NCBI RefSeq assembly: GCF_900115265.1
Contig: NZ_FOVU01000011.1
Location: 1 to 64,000 of the forward strand
Source: Bradyrhizobium sp. Ghvi
GTDB taxonomy: Bacteria; Pseudomonadota; Alphaproteobacteria; Rhizobiales; Xanthobacteraceae
Length of the DNA: 64,000 bases
Reading direction: 5' to 3'
Below are positions 44,212 through 52,893 of this stretch, piece after piece. Below the pieces are notes generated by a model. That model saw only the letters and a program-made list of their open reading frames with translations. It was not told where the DNA came from and did not search any database. Position 1 is the first letter of the stretch. Each line of letters starts with the position of its first letter. The position numbers and the translations under genes are program-made.

Positions 44212-45453
44212 ATGGATCTGCCGATGCCGAATGCCATCTCGGTGACACCCGATGACGTCGAAACCGTGCTCGCGGACCTGCCGCGCATCGTTCGCCTCGC
44301 GCTCACCTTCGGCTCGCGGCTGCGCCGCGGCACGCTCGACGTCACCCTGCCAGATGGGCGCGTGATCAGGCTCGGCGGACTTGAGCCGGGTCCGAATGCG
44401 TCCATGCGCCTGCACAATTACGGCTTCGCCTCGCGTCTGATCAACGGCGGCGACATCGGAATTGCGGAAGCCTATCTCGCCGGCGACTGGGACACGCCTG
44501 ATCTGACGCAGTTTCTCTACCTGTTCTGCGTCAACCACGATCTGATCCAGGCCATGCTGCGCGACAAGCCCTTGATGCGGTTCGTTCAGATGCTGCAGCA
44601 CTGGTTCAACCGCAACACCCGCCGCCAGGCCCGGCGCAACATCCACGCCCATTACGACATCGGCAACGCGTTCTACGCGGCCTGGCTCGATCCGAGCATG
44701 ACCTATTCGTCCGCCTTGTTCGAGGAATCGACCACAGATCTCACGGCGGCACAGACCAACAAATATCGCCGCCTCGCCGAAGCGATCGATCTGAAGCCAG
44801 GCCAGAAGCTGCTCGAGATCGGCTGCGGCTGGGGCGGCTTCGCCGAATTTGCTGCCAAGATTTTTGGCGCCCGCGTGGTTGGTTTGACGATCTCGACTGA
44901 GCAGCGCGATTTCGCGCAGAAGCGCATCTTTGAGGCGGGCCTCGCCGAGAAGGTCGAGATCCGGCTCCAGGATTATCGTGACGAGCGCGATCGTTACGAC
45001 CGGATCGCTTCGATCGAAATGATCGAGGCGGTCGGCGAGAAGTTCTGGCCGCGCTATTTCGCCCAGCTGCGTGATCGTCTGCTGCCGGGCGGATTGGTCG
45101 GCATTCAGGCCATCACGATCCAGGACAAACTCTTCCAGGGCTATCGGCGCGAAGTCGACTTCATCCAGCGCTATGTCTTTCCCGGCGGCATGCTGCCTTC
45201 GCCGGAGGTATTGAAGTCGCTGGGAGACCGGTTCGGCGTTCCTGTCATCCGCGAGCGCATTTTCGGGCAAGATTATGCCAGGACGCTTGCCACCTGGCGA
45301 AATAACTTTCGCGCGGCATGGCCGGGCCTCGTGCCGCTTGGCTTCGATGACCGGTTCCGGCGGCTATGGGAGTACTATCTCGCCTATTGCGAGGCCGGAT
45401 TCCTCTCCGGCAACATCGACGTCCGGCAGGTCATCTTCGCAAAGCAGCAATAA
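44212..45453 (+). CDS. cfa: cyclopropane-fatty-acyl-phospholipid synthase
   Basis: A 413-residue SAM-dependent enzyme that methylenates cis double bonds of membrane lipids. Marks are HAHYDIGNAFYAAWLDPSMT, YSSALFE, the SAM-binding LEIGCGWGGFAEFAA, ISTEQRDFAQKR and FPGGMLPSPE. An N-terminal lipid-binding domain occupies about residues 1-130. A second ATG at 44224 could be the true start. Cyclopropane (lactobacillic) lipids are typical of rhizobial membranes in stationary phase or acid stress. Confidence 0.94.
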   Translation: MDLPMPNAISVTPDDVETVLADLPRIVRLALTFGSRLRRGTLDVTLPDGRVIRLGGLEPGPNASMRLHNYGFASRLINGGDIGIAEAYLAGDWDTPDLTQFLYLFCVNHDLIQAMLRDKPLMRFVQMLQHWFNRNTRRQARRNIHAHYDIGNAFYAAWLDPSMTYSSALFEESTTDLTAAQTNKYRRLAEAIDLKPGQKLLEIGCGWGGFAEFAAKIFGARVVGLTISTEQRDFAQKRIFEAGLAEKVEIRLQDYRDERDRYDRIASIEMIEAVGEKFWPRYFAQLRDRLLPGGLVGIQAITIQDKLFQGYRREVDFIQRYVFPGGMLPSPEVLKSLGDRFGVPVIRERIFGQDYARTLATWRNNFRAAWPGLVPLGFDDRFRRLWEYYLAYCEAGFLSGNIDVRQVIFAKQQ

Positions 45454-45536
45454 GAGTTTGCACCCTCGCCTTGTGTGGCCGGCGACCCTACTTTAGGGTC
45501 GCGCCCATATCGTGAACCAGCCGGTAATTGCCTGAC

Positions 45537-46571
45537 ATGACCATCAAAAACGACGTTGTCGAAGCCATCGGCAACACTCCGCTCATCAAGCTCAAGCGCG
45601 CGTCCGAACTGACCGGCTGTACCATTCTCGGCAAGGCCGAGTTCATGAATCCCGGTCAGTCGGTCAAGGATCGCGCCGGCAAATGGATGATCCTGGAAGC
45701 CGAGAAGCGCGGCGAGCTGAAGCCCGGCGGCCTCGTGGTGGAAGCAACCGCCGGCAACACCGGCATCGGCCTTGCGGTGGTGGCAAGTGCGCGCGGCTAT
45801 CGCACGCTGATCGTGATCCCGGAGACGCAGAGCCAGGAGAAAAAAGACTTCCTGAAGCTGTGCGGCGCCGAGCTCCTGGAATCGCCGGCACTGCCCTACT
45901 CCAATCCGAACAACTACCAGCATGTCGGTCGCCGTCTTGCCGACGAGCTGCGCAAGACCGAGCCGAACGGCGTGCTATTCGCCGACCAATGGAACAACCT
46001 CGACAACGCCAAGGCGCATTACGACTCGACCGGTCCCGAGATCTGGACGCAGACCGGCGGCAAGATCGACGGCTTCGTCTGCTCCGTCGGCAGCGGCGGC
46101 ACGCTGGCCGGCATCAGCCGCTTTCTGAAAGAGAAGAACAAGGACATCCGGATCGCCTGCGCCGATCCGCACGGCGCCGGCATGTTCGAATACTTCAGGA
46201 CCGGCGAGGCCAAGGCGACGCCTGGTGACTCCATCACGGAAGGCATCGGGCTCGGCCGCAAAACCGCGATCGTCGAGAGTGCGAAGGTCGATGATGCCTT
46301 CCTCGTTCCCGATGCCGAAGCTGTCACTGTCATCTACGAGTTGCTCCAGCACGAAGGCCTGTGCCTCGGCGGCTCGACCGGCATCAACATCGTCGGCGCG
46401 ATGCGGCTGGCAAAGCAGCTTGGGCCGGGAAAGACCATCGTCACCGTGCTGTGCGATTCCGGCAGCCGCTATCAGTCCAAGCTGTTCAACGCCGACTTCA
46501 TGCGCGCCAAGAACCTGCCGGTGCCGGAATGGCTGGAGAAGCGCAGCAACATCAAGCTGCCGTTCGTCTAG
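45537..46571 (+). CDS. cysK: cysteine synthase (CysK-type)
   Basis: A 344-residue PLP enzyme making cysteine from O-acetylserine and sulfide. The PLP lysine is in NPGQSVKDRAG, with NTGIGLAVVASARGY, the phosphate loop GSGGTLAGISRF and ITEGIGLGRKT. It is about 20-30 residues longer than E. coli CysK, with an insertion-like region ADQWNNLDNAKAHYDSTGPE. ATG 45537 is preferred to TTG 45528. It converges with aapP. Cystathionine beta-synthase-like activity cannot be excluded from sequence. Confidence 0.9.
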   Translation: MTIKNDVVEAIGNTPLIKLKRASELTGCTILGKAEFMNPGQSVKDRAGKWMILEAEKRGELKPGGLVVEATAGNTGIGLAVVASARGYRTLIVIPETQSQEKKDFLKLCGAELLESPALPYSNPNNYQHVGRRLADELRKTEPNGVLFADQWNNLDNAKAHYDSTGPEIWTQTGGKIDGFVCSVGSGGTLAGISRFLKEKNKDIRIACADPHGAGMFEYFRTGEAKATPGDSITEGIGLGRKTAIVESAKVDDAFLVPDAEAVTVIYELLQHEGLCLGGSTGINIVGAMRLAKQLGPGKTIVTVLCDSGSRYQSKLFNADFMRAKNLPVPEWLEKRSNIKLPFV

Positions 46572-46626
46572 AGTCAGGCGGTCGACGCCAAGCCGCTCAC
46601 ATCAAGTCGCGTCGCTCTACCGGAGT

Positions 46627-47364
46627 TCAGCGCAATATCTGGCTCAGGAACAGTTTTGTGCGGGCGTGCTGGGGCGTCGCGAAAAACTCGTTCGGCGTGT
46701 TGGCCTCGATAATCTGCCCGGCGTCCATGAAGACGACGCGGTTGGCGACCTCGCGGGCAAAGCCCATCTCGTGGGTCACGACCAGCATGGTCATGCCCTC
46801 TTTCGCCAGATCGACCATGGTATCGAGGACCTCCTTGACCATTTCGGGATCCAGTGCCGAGGTCGGCTCGTCGAACAGCATCACCTTCGGGTTCATGGTC
46901 AGCGCGCGCGCGATCGCGACGCGCTGCTGCTGACCGCCGGACATCTGACCGGGAAACTTGTTGGCCTGGTGCGGGATTTTGACCCGCTCCAGAAACTTCA
47001 TCGCGGTCTCCTCGGCATCTTTCTTGGGAATGTTGCGCACCCAGATCGGCGCCAGCGTGCAGTTATCGAGGACCGTGAGGTGCGGAAACAGATTAAAGCT
47101 CTGGAACACCATGCCGACTTCGCGGCGCACCGCGTCAACGTGCTTGAGATTCGGCCCGAGCTCGATTCCGTCAACGACGATCTCGCCCTCCTGGAATTCC
47201 TCCAGCGCGTTGATGCAGCGGATCAGCGTCGACTTGCCAGAGCCCGAGGGCCCGCAGATCACGATGCGCTCGCCCTTTTCGACCTCGAGGTCGATGTCGC
47301 GCAGCACGTGAAAGTCGCCGTACCATTTGTTGAGGCCGGAAATATTGACGATGGGGTCGGGCAT
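46627..47364 (-). CDS. aapP: general L-amino acid ABC transporter ATP-binding protein AapP
   Basis: A 245-residue ATPase with Walker A GPSGSGKSTLIR, signature MSGGQQQRVAIARAL, Walker B VMLFDEPTSALDPE and the switch VVTHEMGFAREV. Start 47364 (MPDPIVNIS) has GGAG upstream. An ATG at 47376 overlapping the aapM stop would add four residues. The longer frame to 47667 is a shadow of aapM. It is the last gene of aapJQMP. Confidence 0.95.
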   Translation of the reverse strand: MPDPIVNISGLNKWYGDFHVLRDIDLEVEKGERIVICGPSGSGKSTLIRCINALEEFQEGEIVVDGIELGPNLKHVDAVRREVGMVFQSFNLFPHLTVLDNCTLAPIWVRNIPKKDAEETAMKFLERVKIPHQANKFPGQMSGGQQQRVAIARALTMNPKVMLFDEPTSALDPEMVKEVLDTMVDLAKEGMTMLVVTHEMGFAREVANRVVFMDAGQIIEANTPNEFFATPQHARTKLFLSQILR

Positions 47365-47375
47365 GGTGAGCTCCA

Positions 47376-48893
47376 TCAGTTGCGGCGGTGGGCATTGAGG
47401 CGGCGCTCGCCGAAAAGCGAATAGCGCGACATGCCGAAGCAGAATGTGAAGTAGATGATCCCGGTGAACGCAAAGCCGGTAAAGGCGGTCGAGGGCGTGG
47501 TCCAGACCGGATCGGCGAACGAGGCGCGCAACGAGCCGAGCAGATCGAACAACGCGACGATCGAGACCAGCGACGTGTCCTTGAAGAGCGAGATGAAGCT
47601 GTTGACGATGGCGGGAATGACGTGGCGCAGCGCCTGCGGCAGCACGATCAGCGAGGTGGTTTTCCACCAGGACAGGCCGAGCGCGGAGGCCGCCTCGCCC
47701 TGCCCGCGCGGCACCGCCGCCAGACCGCCACGCAGGTTCTCGGCCTGATAGGCGCCGGTGAACAGGGACACGCCGATCAGTGCGCGCACCAGGCCGTCGA
47801 CGGTGAAATTGCCCGGCAGGAACAGAGGCAGCATGTAGGTCGCGAAAAACAGCACGGTGATCAACGGCACGCCGCGCCAGAATTCAATATAGATAATCGA
47901 GGAGATCCGGATCAGGGGAATGGTCGATCGCCGGCCGAGCGCCAGCGCAATGCCGATCGGCAATGACGCCACGATGCCGGTAATCGCGATCACCAGCGTC
48001 ACCAGAAGCCCGCCCCACAGCCGGGTGTCGACGACCGGCAGGCCGCCGCGATCGAGCCCCATCAGCTTGATCACCGCAGCCATCGCGACGAACGTGGCGA
48101 GGCTTGCTAGCAGTGGCCGCGAGCCGGCGCGCGCGCCGCCGAGCACGAACAGGATCACCGATACGATCACCGCCGTGATCAGGAAGTCGAGCCAGGGCCC
48201 CTGTCCTGCCGCCTGCATCTGGTCGCGCAGCCAGGTCAAGGGAAAGATCACCCAGTGCAGCAACGTGCCGATCAGCGCGATGATGCTGCCGATCGCCCAG
48301 AGCAGCGGGCCGGCGGCCGAACTCTTGCTCAGACCGACCAGGACCTCACCTACGCCGCTGATGCTGTCGGCGAACAATTGCAGCAGGCCGGCCACCCAGC
48401 TCACGCCGAAGCCGGTGATGCCGCCGCCATGCAGCAGGAAGAATGCCATCACCGGAAAGGCGAAGAAGAACAGCCCGGCATTCAAGCCCTTGGCCGGAAG
48501 CTTCGGAATGAGCAGCGGCAGGAGCAGCACTGCGCCGAGCGCGAAGGTCAGGTTGACCCGCCAGAGTTCGGCCGCGGGATAAAAGCCGTAGAAGAGCTGC
48601 GTGTACTTGGCCTGGATAAAGGGCCAGCAGGCGCCGACCGGATGGCCGGCATTCTCGGCGAGGCAGGCCGTGCGGTCCTTGCCGCTCCAGACCGCATCGA
48701 CCAGCAGGAACTTGATGGTGGGAACGACGGTGTACCAGACCAGCAAGAGACCAAGGATCGTCAGCAGGATGTTGGTCGGCGAGTTCAGCAGGCGCGTGCG
48801 CACAAAGCCGAGGAAACCGGTGGTCGTCACCGGCGCCGGGCGCTCGGCGACCAAATCCTGCCGGACAAAGGAGGACGCGACCAGATCGCTCAT
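47376..48893 (-). CDS. aapM: general L-amino acid ABC transporter permease AapM
   Basis: A 505-residue permease with the polar amino-acid transporter domain in its C-terminal half. The EAA loop is visible as GGLAAVPRGQGEAASALGLS followed by the LIVLPQALRHVIPAIVN region. The first roughly 280 residues carry extra hydrophobic segments and make this protein longer than I expect for AapM of Rhizobium. It overlaps aapQ by four bases. With AapQ it forms the channel for broad-range L-amino acids. Confidence 0.92.
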   Translation of the reverse strand: MSDLVASSFVRQDLVAERPAPVTTTGFLGFVRTRLLNSPTNILLTILGLLLVWYTVVPTIKFLLVDAVWSGKDRTACLAENAGHPVGACWPFIQAKYTQLFYGFYPAAELWRVNLTFALGAVLLLPLLIPKLPAKGLNAGLFFFAFPVMAFFLLHGGGITGFGVSWVAGLLQLFADSISGVGEVLVGLSKSSAAGPLLWAIGSIIALIGTLLHWVIFPLTWLRDQMQAAGQGPWLDFLITAVIVSVILFVLGGARAGSRPLLASLATFVAMAAVIKLMGLDRGGLPVVDTRLWGGLLVTLVIAITGIVASLPIGIALALGRRSTIPLIRISSIIYIEFWRGVPLITVLFFATYMLPLFLPGNFTVDGLVRALIGVSLFTGAYQAENLRGGLAAVPRGQGEAASALGLSWWKTTSLIVLPQALRHVIPAIVNSFISLFKDTSLVSIVALFDLLGSLRASFADPVWTTPSTAFTGFAFTGIIYFTFCFGMSRYSLFGERRLNAHRRN

Positions 48894-50095
48894 GCGCCAA
48901 GGCTCCGGCTGAGGCGCCAGCCATAGACGCTCATGATGGCGCTGGTGGCGAGCGAGATCAGGAGATAGACGCCCATCGTCATGACGAGGATCTCGATCGC
49001 CTGCCCGGTCTGGCTCAGCGCCGTGCCGGCAAACACCGAGACCAAGTCGGGATAACCGATCGCGACCGCAAGCGACGAGTTCTTGGTCAGGTTGAGATAC
49101 TGGTTGGTGAGCGGCGGCACGATCACGCGCATCGCCTGCGGCACCACGATCAGCCGCAACGTCGCGCCCCGACTGAGGCCCAGCGACGAGCCTGCCTCCA
49201 TCTGCCCCTTATGGACCGACAGGATGCCGGCACGGACGATCTCGGCGATGAAGGCCGCCGTATAGGTCGACAGTCCGACCGTCAGAGCGACGAACTCCGG
49301 AATGATCCGCGCGCCGCCGGCGAAGTTGAATCCCTTCAGCTGCGGAAATTCGAACGTGACGGGTGGACCGAACGCAAGCATCGTGAGGAGCGGCAACCCG
49401 ACCAGCAGTGTCAGCACGTAAGGCCAGATCCGGATCGCGCGGCCCTGAGCAAACAGCGCCCGCAGCGCGTAGCTGCGCAAACCCAGCGAGGCGACGATGC
49501 CGAGCGCCAGAGCAGCGAGGAACGGAACGAAGCCGGGCTGGCCCTCCGGTGACGGCACGATCACGCCGCGATTGTTGAGGAAGATAGCACCGAAGATCGA
49601 GAGGCTCTGCCGCGGCGCCGGGAGTGCCGCGAGCACGGCGAGATACCAGAACAGGATCTGGAACAGCAGCGGCAGGTTACGGATGGCCTCGACATAGAGG
49701 CCGCCGACGCGCGACACTAGCCAGTTCGGGGACAAACGGCAGAGTGCGACGACGAAACCGATCACGGTCGCAAAGAAGATGCCGACCACCGAGACCAGCA
49801 ACGTATTCAGGATGCCGACCAGGAAGACGCGGAAGTAGGTATCGGACCCGGAATAGGAGATCAGGGTCTGATTGACATCGAAGCTGGCGCTGTTGTTGAG
49901 GAAGCCGAAACCTGCAGCGATGTGCTGGGTTTCCAGGTTGGTGCGGGCGTTCGATATGACCTCATAGACGATCCAGGCCAGGATCGCGCCAAAGACGAGC
50001 TGGACGGCGACGCCGTTCCAGCCTGCCTTGCCACCGAGTGCGCGCCTCAGCTTCAGCGCGAATTGCGGTGGCGGTTTCCGGGCCTGGACGCCCAT
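48890..50095 (-). CDS. aapQ: general L-amino acid ABC transporter permease AapQ
   Basis: A 401-residue permease. Several membrane helices, an early YVEAIRNLPLLFQILFWYLA segment, and an EAA-type loop (SVHKGQMEAGSSLGLSRGAT, then LIVVPQAMRVIVPPLTNQY) place it in the polar amino-acid uptake family. It lies 24 bases after aapJ and its stop overlaps the aapM start by four bases. Confidence 0.93.
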   Translation of the reverse strand: MGVQARKPPPQFALKLRRALGGKAGWNGVAVQLVFGAILAWIVYEVISNARTNLETQHIAAGFGFLNNSASFDVNQTLISYSGSDTYFRVFLVGILNTLLVSVVGIFFATVIGFVVALCRLSPNWLVSRVGGLYVEAIRNLPLLFQILFWYLAVLAALPAPRQSLSIFGAIFLNNRGVIVPSPEGQPGFVPFLAALALGIVASLGLRSYALRALFAQGRAIRIWPYVLTLLVGLPLLTMLAFGPPVTFEFPQLKGFNFAGGARIIPEFVALTVGLSTYTAAFIAEIVRAGILSVHKGQMEAGSSLGLSRGATLRLIVVPQAMRVIVPPLTNQYLNLTKNSSLAVAIGYPDLVSVFAGTALSQTGQAIEILVMTMGVYLLISLATSAIMSVYGWRLSRSLGA

Positions 50096-50119
50096 GGGCG
50101 CAGCCTGCGCGTCTGCCGA

Positions 50120-51136
50120 TCAGCGGATCGGCGGCGCGTATTGCAGGCCGCCCTTGGTCCAGAGATTGTTGAGACCGCGGCTGATCTTGAGCGGCGAGCC
50201 GGCGCCGACATTGCGATCGAACGACTCGCCGTAATTACCGACCGCCTTCACGATCCGGATCACCCAGTCCTTGGTGAGGCCCAGCTGTTCGCCGAGATTT
50301 CCGTCGGTGCCGAGCACCCGCTTCAGCTCCGGCTTGTCGGATTTCACCATCTCGTCGACATTCTTCTGGGTGATGCCGAGCTCCTCGGCCGTGACCATCG
50401 CGAACAGCGTCCATTTCACGATGTCGAACCACTGATCGTCGCCGTGGCGCACCATCGGACCCAGCGGCTCTTTCGAAATGATCTCGGGCAGCACGACATG
50501 ATCGGCGGGGTTGGTCAGCTTCAGGCGGCTGGCATAGAGCCCAGATGAATCGTCGGTGAAGACGTCGCAGCGCCCCGACTCGTAGGCCTTGATCGCTTCG
50601 TCGATCGTGCCGAACGCGATCACCTCGTACTTCATGTTGTTGGCCTTGAAGTAGTCGGCAAGGTTCAGCTCGGTGGTGGTGCCGGTCTGGACACAAACAG
50701 AGGCGCTGTTGAGCTCCAGCGCGGAATTGACCTTGAGCGACTTCTTCACCATGAAGCCCTGCCCGTCATAATAGGTGACGCCGGTGAAGTTGGCGCCGAG
50801 CGAGGTGTCGCGCGACACGGTCCAGGTGGTGTTGCGCGACAGCACGTCGATCTCGCCGGATTGCAGCGCCGTAAAGCGGTCCTTGGCCGAGAGCGGCACA
50901 AACTTGATCTTGGTCGGATCGTTCAAGACCGCCGCCGCGATCGCGCGGCAGACATCGACATCGATACCGGTCCAGTTGCCCTTGTCGTCGGGCGAGGAGA
51001 AGCCGGGCAGGCCCTGGCTGACGCCGCAGGACAGCATGCCGCGGTCCTTGATGGTCTTGAGCGTTTGCGCATCGGCGGCCTGGGCAGAGAGGCCGGCGGC
51101 GAGAGCAAGAGAGAGAGCCAAGGTTACGCGTTTCAT
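50120..51136 (-). CDS. aapJ: periplasmic L-amino acid-binding protein AapJ
   Basis: A 338-residue solute-binding protein with a Sec signal peptide (MKRVTLALSLALAAGLSAQA, cleavage near ADA) and the family 3 binding fold. Marks are DRGMLSCGVSQGLPGFSSPD, GIDVDVCRAIAAAVLND, ALQSGEIDVLSRNTTWTVSR and the late SYGESF-like NYGESFDRN. The ATG at 51136 is chosen since the frame upstream to 51238 disrupts the signal peptide. It is the first gene of aapJQMP and is divergent from metC. Confidence 0.95.
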   Translation of the reverse strand: MKRVTLALSLALAAGLSAQAADAQTLKTIKDRGMLSCGVSQGLPGFSSPDDKGNWTGIDVDVCRAIAAAVLNDPTKIKFVPLSAKDRFTALQSGEIDVLSRNTTWTVSRDTSLGANFTGVTYYDGQGFMVKKSLKVNSALELNSASVCVQTGTTTELNLADYFKANNMKYEVIAFGTIDEAIKAYESGRCDVFTDDSSGLYASRLKLTNPADHVVLPEIISKEPLGPMVRHGDDQWFDIVKWTLFAMVTAEELGITQKNVDEMVKSDKPELKRVLGTDGNLGEQLGLTKDWVIRIVKAVGNYGESFDRNVGAGSPLKISRGLNNLWTKGGLQYAPPIR

Positions 51137-51430
51137 GGGCTGAAGGCCTTTCAAAGATCGTCTGAACGTCAGGAATGTTGTCTCAGGATCGTCTTTGCCG
51201 GGGCAAATCCTACTAAAGACCTGCCTTGCAAGAGTCATGCTGGAAAACCTTGCCGAACACTCGCCGACGCTGAGAGGCCATACCCTAATCCCCGCCGCAG
51301 GCGCCCGCCTTTGTGGCTATGACGCAAGGTCCGGTCAGACGATGGATCGAAGGTCGCGGCTGCCCCTCAACATGCGGCGACTGAATAGCACCTGCGCATC
51401 ACAGAACGACTGGCGAGCCGGGTCAAGGGG
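51137..51430. other. intergenic region between aapJ and the metC leader
   Basis: This must hold the aapJ promoter. I could not identify a convincing sigma-70 or sigma-54 promoter or NtrC site for aapJ by eye. No gene is seen. Confidence 0.4.
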
Positions 51431-51461
51431 TTGACGGGACTCTTCTGTGTTCTGTTATTAA
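51431..51461 (+). promoter_or_regulatory. candidate sigma-70 promoter for metC
   Basis: TTGACG (51431-51436) followed after 18 bases by TTATTA (51455-51460, or TATTAA one base on). It stands about 75 bases before the metC ATG in one of the few AT-rich patches nearby. This is by pattern only. Confidence 0.35.
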
Positions 51462-51464
51462 CAT

Positions 51465-51510
51465 CCGCCGGCCCTCAGGGCCGTCCCGACCGTGCGATCC
51501 ACGCCGGCGG
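51465..51510 (+). promoter_or_regulatory. two mutually exclusive hairpins in the metC upstream region
   Basis: An 8-bp stem CCGCCGGC (51465-51472) / GCCGGCGG (51503-51510) and a smaller stem GGCCC-TCA-GGGCC (51470-51482) share bases 51470-51472, so only one can form at a time. This lies 26 bases before the metC ATG. It could be an attenuator-like leader, but the candidate promoter would start transcription close to its left arm, which weakens that idea. Confidence 0.3.
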
Positions 51511-51535
51511 CAACGCGCTTTTTGAAAGCAGACGC

Positions 51536-52720
51536 ATGGATTCCTCGCACCCCCTCCAGCAGCAGGCCGAAACCCGGCTGGTCACCTCCGGCCGCGACAC
51601 CAAGGCACAGAAGGGGTTCGTCAATCCGCCGGTGTTCCACGGCTCGACCGTGCTCTATCCGACCGCCGAGGACCTGCACGCCCATCGCGGCGAGTTCACC
51701 TATGGCCGCCACGGTACCCCGACCACGCGGGCGTTCCAGGACACGCTGATGGCGCTGGAGGGGCCGCAATGCGCCGGTGTCGGCATCGTGCCGTCGGGGC
51801 TCTCGGCGATCTCCACCACCCTGCTCTCGGTGCTGAAGAGCGGCGACCATCTTCTGGTGGTCGACAACATCTACCGGCCCTCGCGCAATTTCTGCAACGG
51901 CATGCTCGCCCGCTACGGCGTCGAGACCACCTATTTCGATCCGCTGATCGGTGCGGGAATCGAAAAGCTGTTCAAGCCCAACACCCGCGCCGTGCTGGTC
52001 GAGGCGCCGGGGTCGCAGTCGTTCGAGATGCCCGATATTCGCACCATCGCCGAGGTCGCGCATGCGAAGGGCGCGCTCGTCATCGACGACAACACATGGG
52101 CAACGCCGCTCTATCACCGCTCGCTCGAGCAAGGCGTTGACATCAGCATGCAGGCCGCGACCAAATATATCGGCGGCCATTCCGACATCATGTTCGGCAC
52201 CATCTCTGCCAACGCCAAGGCCTGGCCGCAGATCACGGAAGGCATCCGCCTGCTCGGCGTCTGCGCCGGGCCCGATGACGTCTTCCTGGCGCTACGCGGC
52301 CTGCGCACGCTGTCCGTGCGGCTCGCGCAGCATCATCGCTCGGGCCTCGACATGGCGCACTGGCTCGCGGCCAGACCCGAAGTCGCGCGCGTGCTGCATC
52401 CGGGGCTCGAGACCGATCCCGGTCATGCGATCTGGAAGCGCGACTTCACCGGCGCCTCTGGCCTGTTCAGCATCGTGCTGAAGCCGGTCCCGCAGCAAGC
52501 CGTCGACACCATGCTCAACGCGCTCAAACTGTTCGGCATGGGCTTTTCCTGGGGCGGTTTCGAGAGCCTTGCGATTCCCTTCGACTGCGACGCCTATCGC
52601 ACCGCGACCAAGTGGGCGCCGGGCGGCCCGACGCTCCGACTCCATATCGGGCTCGAAAGCGTCGACGATCTCAAGGCCGATCTCGATCGCGGCTTCGCTG
52701 CCCTGAAAGCGGCAATGTGA
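51536..52720 (+). CDS. metC: cystathionine beta-lyase MetC
   Basis: A 394-residue PLP enzyme of the Cys/Met metabolism family, cleaving cystathionine to homocysteine. The PLP lysine is in AATKYIGGHSDIMFG. FVNPPVFHGSTVLYPTAEDL, FTYGRHGTPTTRAFQ and PSGLSAISTTLL support the MetC branch. The ATG at 51536 is preferred over the frame start at 51431, whose extra residues fall in the leader. It is divergent from aapJ, as I recall it also being in Rhizobium. Confidence 0.92.
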   Translation: MDSSHPLQQQAETRLVTSGRDTKAQKGFVNPPVFHGSTVLYPTAEDLHAHRGEFTYGRHGTPTTRAFQDTLMALEGPQCAGVGIVPSGLSAISTTLLSVLKSGDHLLVVDNIYRPSRNFCNGMLARYGVETTYFDPLIGAGIEKLFKPNTRAVLVEAPGSQSFEMPDIRTIAEVAHAKGALVIDDNTWATPLYHRSLEQGVDISMQAATKYIGGHSDIMFGTISANAKAWPQITEGIRLLGVCAGPDDVFLALRGLRTLSVRLAQHHRSGLDMAHWLAARPEVARVLHPGLETDPGHAIWKRDFTGASGLFSIVLKPVPQQAVDTMLNALKLFGMGFSWGGFESLAIPFDCDAYRTATKWAPGGPTLRLHIGLESVDDLKADLDRGFAALKAAM

Positions 52721-52893
52721 GCCTGCTCACAAGGCAGCACGCCTGCGGACGCGCCAGCGCCGCGGTGGACGCGAAGCCGCGCCGCGGGAACGAGCACTGC
52801 GGGCAAACGTTAACGCCGATGCGCCAACAAATGGTTTGAACCTCAAGCATTTGGCGCTAGCCTCACCAATCGACTCTCATCCGGACACGGAGC

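Noticed and set aside
43828..44255. two overlapping frames of 87 and 134 codons
   Set aside because: Mixed codon use, no recognisable family and mutual overlap; recorded as an uncertain intergenic region instead.
51431..51535. SAM-II riboswitch upstream of metC
   Set aside because: The GCTAAA-type pseudoknot core and the characteristic P1 loop sequence are not present.
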